Positions 60,996 to 64,000 of a stretch of DNA of 64,000 nt are shown here, piece by piece. The notes under the pieces are model-generated. The model did no database searches. It worked only from the letters and a program-made list of their open reading frames with translations, and was not told where the DNA came from. A program made the translations under genes and the position numbers. Source of the DNA: an uncultured Mogibacterium sp. GTDB lineage: Bacteria; Bacillota; Clostridia; Peptostreptococcales; Anaerovoracaceae. Location: assembly GCF_938041965.1 (NCBI RefSeq), contig NZ_CALISE010000003.1, positions 62,001 through 126,000 of the forward strand. Direction: 5' to 3'. How positions within the stretch are numbered: the stretch's first letter is position 1; every line of letters starts with the position of its first letter.

Positions 60996-63476
60996 TTACT
61001 TAGCCACGAAGTTTACTAGCTTACCTGGAATTACTATGGCTTTTACGATATTTAAATCACCGATAGCTTCCTGAACCTTATCACTATTTCTTGCAGCTTC
61101 TTCAAGCATTTCCTTTGATGAATCTTTTGACATTGTGAGCTTGTCCTTCAGCTTTCCATTTACTTGAACGATAATCTCAACCTCATCAAGAACCAATGCT
61201 GACTCATCATATTCTGGCCACAGCGCATTATATATACGCGATTTTTCACCTAGATCCGACCAGAGTTCTTCGCATATATGTGGTGTGAATGGGCTTAGAA
61301 CCAATATTGTACTCTTGATAGCCTTATCGAGAAGAGGCATATTTACATTTTTAAGCTGCTTATACTTATAGAGTTCATTAACTAGCTCCATAATCGAACT
61401 AATTGCAGTATTGAAGCTGAATCTACCGCCAACATCATCGGATACCTTCTTAATGGTTTTATTTAATTGATAGTTGAGAGCTTTGTCTTCAGGAGTAACT
61501 GCAACTACATCACCAGAAACTTCATCAATATCTCTGATATCTGCCGCATAATCATATACGAGTCTGTACACTCTATTAAGGAATCGATAGCTTCCTTCTA
61601 CTCCGGCATCTGACCAATCGAGCTCCTTTTCAGGTGGTGCTGCAAACAGTATGAATAGTCTAGCGGTATCTGCTCCGTATTTCTTCTGAATTTCCTCAGG
61701 ACTAACAACGTTACCAAGCGATTTGCTCATTTTAGCTCCATCCTTAATAACCATACCCTGAGTGAGAAGATTTTCGAATGGTTCTCTAGCCGAAACAAAG
61801 CCGAGATCTGCTAGTACCTTCTGGAAAAATCTTGAGTACAGTAGGTGAAGAATTGCGTGTTCAACACCGCCAATATACTGATCAACATTCATCCAGTAGT
61901 CAACTTTATCTCTGTCAAAAGGCTTTTTGTCATTGCGAGGATCACAATATCTTAAAAAATACCATGATGAATCAACAAACGTATCCATAGTGTCGATTTC
62001 TCGTCTAGCTGGTTTTCCACAGCAAGGGCAAGTTGTATCAATAAAAGTTGAGCTAGTAGCTATTGGCGATTCACCCTTACCTGTAAATTCGATATCAGTA
62101 GGAAGCTTCACTGGAAGGTTCTCTTCTTTTTCAGGTACCCAGCCGCATTCATCGCAATAAACCATTGGTATAGGGCATCCCCAGTACCTCTGCCTTGAAA
62201 TTAGCCAGTCCCTAAGCTTAAAGTTAATTGACTTCTTTCCGATTCCTTTTTCTTCAATATAATCGATAACCTTAGGAATGGATTTAAGATTATCTAGACC
62301 ATTGAACTCACCTGAATTGATTAATTTACCTTCTGCAGGAGCAGCCTCCTTTAGGTCGTATAAATCAACTTCAGGGTCATTTACGTCTACTACTGGAATA
62401 ATGTCTAGGCCAAATTTCTTTGCAAACTCAAAGTCCCTCTGATCATGAGCAGGAACCGCCATTACAGCTCCAGTTCCGTAGTCCATAAGTACGTAATCTG
62501 AAATGTAAATAGGAATCTTCTTGCCAGTAAACGGATTTATACAGTAACGCCCTATGAATACACCGGTTTTCTCCTTTGTCAGTGAAACTCTCTCAATTTC
62601 ACTCTTATGTGCACATTCTGCAATGTATTCATTTGTTGCTTCTTCGTATTCGGTTCCTACAGTTAACTCCTTAACATAAGGGTGCTCTGGAGCCATAACC
62701 ATAAATGTTACTCCGTAAACGGTATCACATCTCGTCGTATATACATTTAGAGCATTATCTGTTCCATCTATCTGAAATCTGATTTCAGCTCCTGTCGATT
62801 TACCAATCCAATTCTTCTGCATAAGCTTAACTTTATTTGGCCAACCATCAAGCTTATCAAGATCTTCAAGTAAAGCGTCAGCATAATCAGTAATCTTTAA
62901 ATACCATTGAGATAGATGCTTTTTTGTTACAGGTGTATGACAACGCTCACAAGCCCCTTCGACTACCTGCTCATTAGCGAGAACTGTCTTGCATGAAGGA
63001 CACCAATTCACGGGATTCTCTTTCTTATAAGCGAGTCCTTTCTTCTGAAATTGGATAAATAACCACTGCATCCAGCGATAGTAATCTTCCTTGCATGTAG
63101 CTACCTCTCTAGCCCAGTCATAGCTAAATCCAAGTGCAGATAGCTGCTTACGCATCTCGGCAATGTTGCTATCAGTCCAAATCGCAGGATGAATACCGTT
63201 CTTTATAGCTGCATTTTCTGCAGGAAGTCCAAACGAATCCCAGCCCATTGGATGAAGTACATTAAAGCCCTTCATTCTCTTAAATCTAGCAATTGCATCT
63301 CCAATAGAATAGTTACGCACATGTCCCATGTGGAGTTTACCCGATGGATATGGGAACATCTCGAGTGTATAGTATTTTTCTTTGGAGTTGTCATCACTCG
63401 TTTTAAAGGCATTTTCATCAGACCAAATTTGTTGCCACTTTGATTCTATTTCGCCAAAATTGTATTTTTCGTTCAT
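60996..63476 (-). CDS. leuS: Leucyl-tRNA synthetase
   Basis: 826-residue class I synthetase. HIGH motif as KLHMGHVRNY, KMSKS motif in GAKMSKSLGNVVSPEE, a CP1 editing domain (with GTGAVMAVPAHDQRDFEFA) and zinc-type CPSC and CERC pairs. ATG 63476 is chosen because AAAGGG lies 8 bases before it; an in-frame ATG 27 bases upstream overlaps the end of rsfS. No T-box leader is visible, since rsfS lies immediately upstream. Confidence 0.98.
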   Translation of the reverse strand: MNEKYNFGEIESKWQQIWSDENAFKTSDDNSKEKYYTLEMFPYPSGKLHMGHVRNYSIGDAIARFKRMKGFNVLHPMGWDSFGLPAENAAIKNGIHPAIWTDSNIAEMRKQLSALGFSYDWAREVATCKEDYYRWMQWLFIQFQKKGLAYKKENPVNWCPSCKTVLANEQVVEGACERCHTPVTKKHLSQWYLKITDYADALLEDLDKLDGWPNKVKLMQKNWIGKSTGAEIRFQIDGTDNALNVYTTRCDTVYGVTFMVMAPEHPYVKELTVGTEYEEATNEYIAECAHKSEIERVSLTKEKTGVFIGRYCINPFTGKKIPIYISDYVLMDYGTGAVMAVPAHDQRDFEFAKKFGLDIIPVVDVNDPEVDLYDLKEAAPAEGKLINSGEFNGLDNLKSIPKVIDYIEEKGIGKKSINFKLRDWLISRQRYWGCPIPMVYCDECGWVPEKEENLPVKLPTDIEFTGKGESPIATSSTFIDTTCPCCGKPARREIDTMDTFVDSSWYFLRYCDPRNDKKPFDRDKVDYWMNVDQYIGGVEHAILHLLYSRFFQKVLADLGFVSAREPFENLLTQGMVIKDGAKMSKSLGNVVSPEEIQKKYGADTARLFILFAAPPEKELDWSDAGVEGSYRFLNRVYRLVYDYAADIRDIDEVSGDVVAVTPEDKALNYQLNKTIKKVSDDVGGRFSFNTAISSIMELVNELYKYKQLKNVNMPLLDKAIKSTILVLSPFTPHICEELWSDLGEKSRIYNALWPEYDESALVLDEVEIIVQVNGKLKDKLTMSKDSSKEMLEEAARNSDKVQEAIGDLNIVKAIVIPGKLVNFVAK

Positions 63477-63492
63477 AATCGTACCCTTTCTT

Positions 63493-63837
63493 TTATTCTT
63501 CAACGAATACTATTTCGCAATCACTCCAAATCTTATCGAGAGTGTATTTGTCTCTAGTCTCTGCCGTAAATAGATTTATAATTATATCCCCATAGTCTGC
63601 GAGTATCCATCCGGAACCTTGAATCCCTTCGACATTTTTCTGCTCAAGTCCTAGCTCTGCTGCCTTTCCTTCTGCGAAGTCAAGAAGCGCACTAAGCTGT
63701 CTGTCAGAACCTGCAGTTGCATTGATGAAAAAATCTGCAAATGAGGATTTTTCAGCAATATTAATAACTGTAATATCACGAGCCTTTTTCTCGGATAGAA
63801 CCTTAGCTATTTCAATTGCGTTATTCTGCATTGTCAT
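63493..63837 (-). CDS. rsfS: Ribosomal silencing factor RsfS
   Basis: 114-residue protein that binds uL14 and blocks subunit joining under nutrient limitation. The family marks SSFADFFINATAGSDRQLSA, EGIQGSGWILADYGDIIINL and the end WSDCEIVF are present. It lies two bases after yqeK, the usual order yqeK-rsfS in Firmicutes, and 16 bases before leuS. Confidence 0.95.
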   Translation of the reverse strand: MTMQNNAIEIAKVLSEKKARDITVINIAEKSSFADFFINATAGSDRQLSALLDFAEGKAAELGLEQKNVEGIQGSGWILADYGDIIINLFTAETRDKYTLDKIWSDCEIVFVEE

Positions 63838-63839
63838 AA

Positions 63840-64000
63840 TTAACCCTTCCTTTCGGTAATCTTATCAAGAATGAAACGTTTTGCTTCATATGTGTCATCA
63901 TCGACTGAAATACCTCGTCTACCTAATAATTCAATACTGTAATCGATTATCTCAAGACAAGCCATATCAATATCTTCTCTAGCAAGTTCTCTAAGTTCTG
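63840..64000 (-). CDS. yqeK: YqeK (diadenosine tetraphosphate hydrolase), 3' end only
   Basis: The window holds the last 53 codons of a gene running off the right edge. The ending ELAREDIDMACLEIIDYSIE and the later TYEAKRFILDK match the C-terminal end of YqeK, an HD-domain Ap4A hydrolase that normally precedes rsfS. The catalytic HD residues lie outside the window, so the call rests on the C-terminus and the neighbour. Confidence 0.75.
   Translation of the reverse strand, partial: ELRELAREDIDMACLEIIDYSIELLGRRGISVDDDTYEAKRFILDKITERKG

Overview
The window is AT-rich DNA from the chromosome of a low-GC, Gram-positive, obligately fermentative bacterium, most likely a member of Clostridia. Evidence: pyruvate:ferredoxin oxidoreductase; Firmicutes-type small proteins (IreB, DUF896/YnzC, YlbF family, two Asp23/Gls24 proteins); RNase J; TmcAL; an SOS-controlled YneA-like LysM protein; strong GGAGG ribosome binding sites; and LexA boxes of the Gram-positive CGAAC-N4-GTTCG type. 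The gene order (rpmB-asp23-recG-rsmD-coaD; mutS-mutL-miaA; nusB-xseA-xseB-ispA-dxs-tlyA; mltG-trmR-trhP) is the clostridial one. A lineage near Mogibacterium/Anaerovoracaceae is my guess, not shown by the sequence. No rRNA, tRNA, CRISPR array, insertion sequence or prophage was seen.

Layout: (1) 1-3766, minus strand: a class A penicillin-binding protein cut by the window edge, and a membrane-anchored protein that looks like a catalytically dead M20 peptidase. (2) 3767-36570, all plus strand: rpmB, asp23, recG, rsmD, coaD, a coiled-coil protein and tmcAL; rpmF; ftsK-rimO-pgsA; cinA; SOS-regulated recA; rplU-rpmA-obg; comEA with a Spo0A-C-domain-like protein; nifJ; a DUF896 protein; alaS; ireB-ruvX-purO-purB; a stand-alone AICAR transformylase; a DUF4241 protein; a LysR regulator followed by a three-gene accessory operon of two membrane proteins and an alpha/beta-barrel protein. 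(3) 36571-37018: a convergent intergenic region with several strong hairpins, a candidate structured RNA. (4) 37019-64000, all minus strand: the YneA-like LysM protein with two LexA boxes; ybaK (frameshifted); a TVP38-family protein; an YnbB-type PLP enzyme; a Xer recombinase; miaA, mutL, mutS; tlyA, dxs, ispA, xseB, xseA (frameshifted), a TsaD-like paralogue, nusB, asp23; a CorC/HlyC protein; trhP, trmR, mltG; efp; ylbF; rnj; leuS; rsfS; and the 3' end of yqeK.

Functional themes are translation and ribosome assembly, tRNA modification (MiaA, TmcAL, TrhP/TrmR), DNA repair (RecA, RecG, MutS/L, RuvX, ExoVII), cell envelope (PBP1A, MltG, FtsK, PgsA) and the last steps of IMP/AMP synthesis with the two PurH activities carried by separate proteins. 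Most genes are ordinary core genes. The unusual items are a receiver-less Spo0A-like DNA-binding protein, the hairpin-rich region at 36.8-37.0 kb, an L21 with an extra C-terminal module together with loss of the Prp/L27-processing system, the pseudo-peptidase, and two genes broken at short sequence repeats (A8 in xseA, (AT)5 in ybaK) that could be sequencing errors, mutations or slippage sites.
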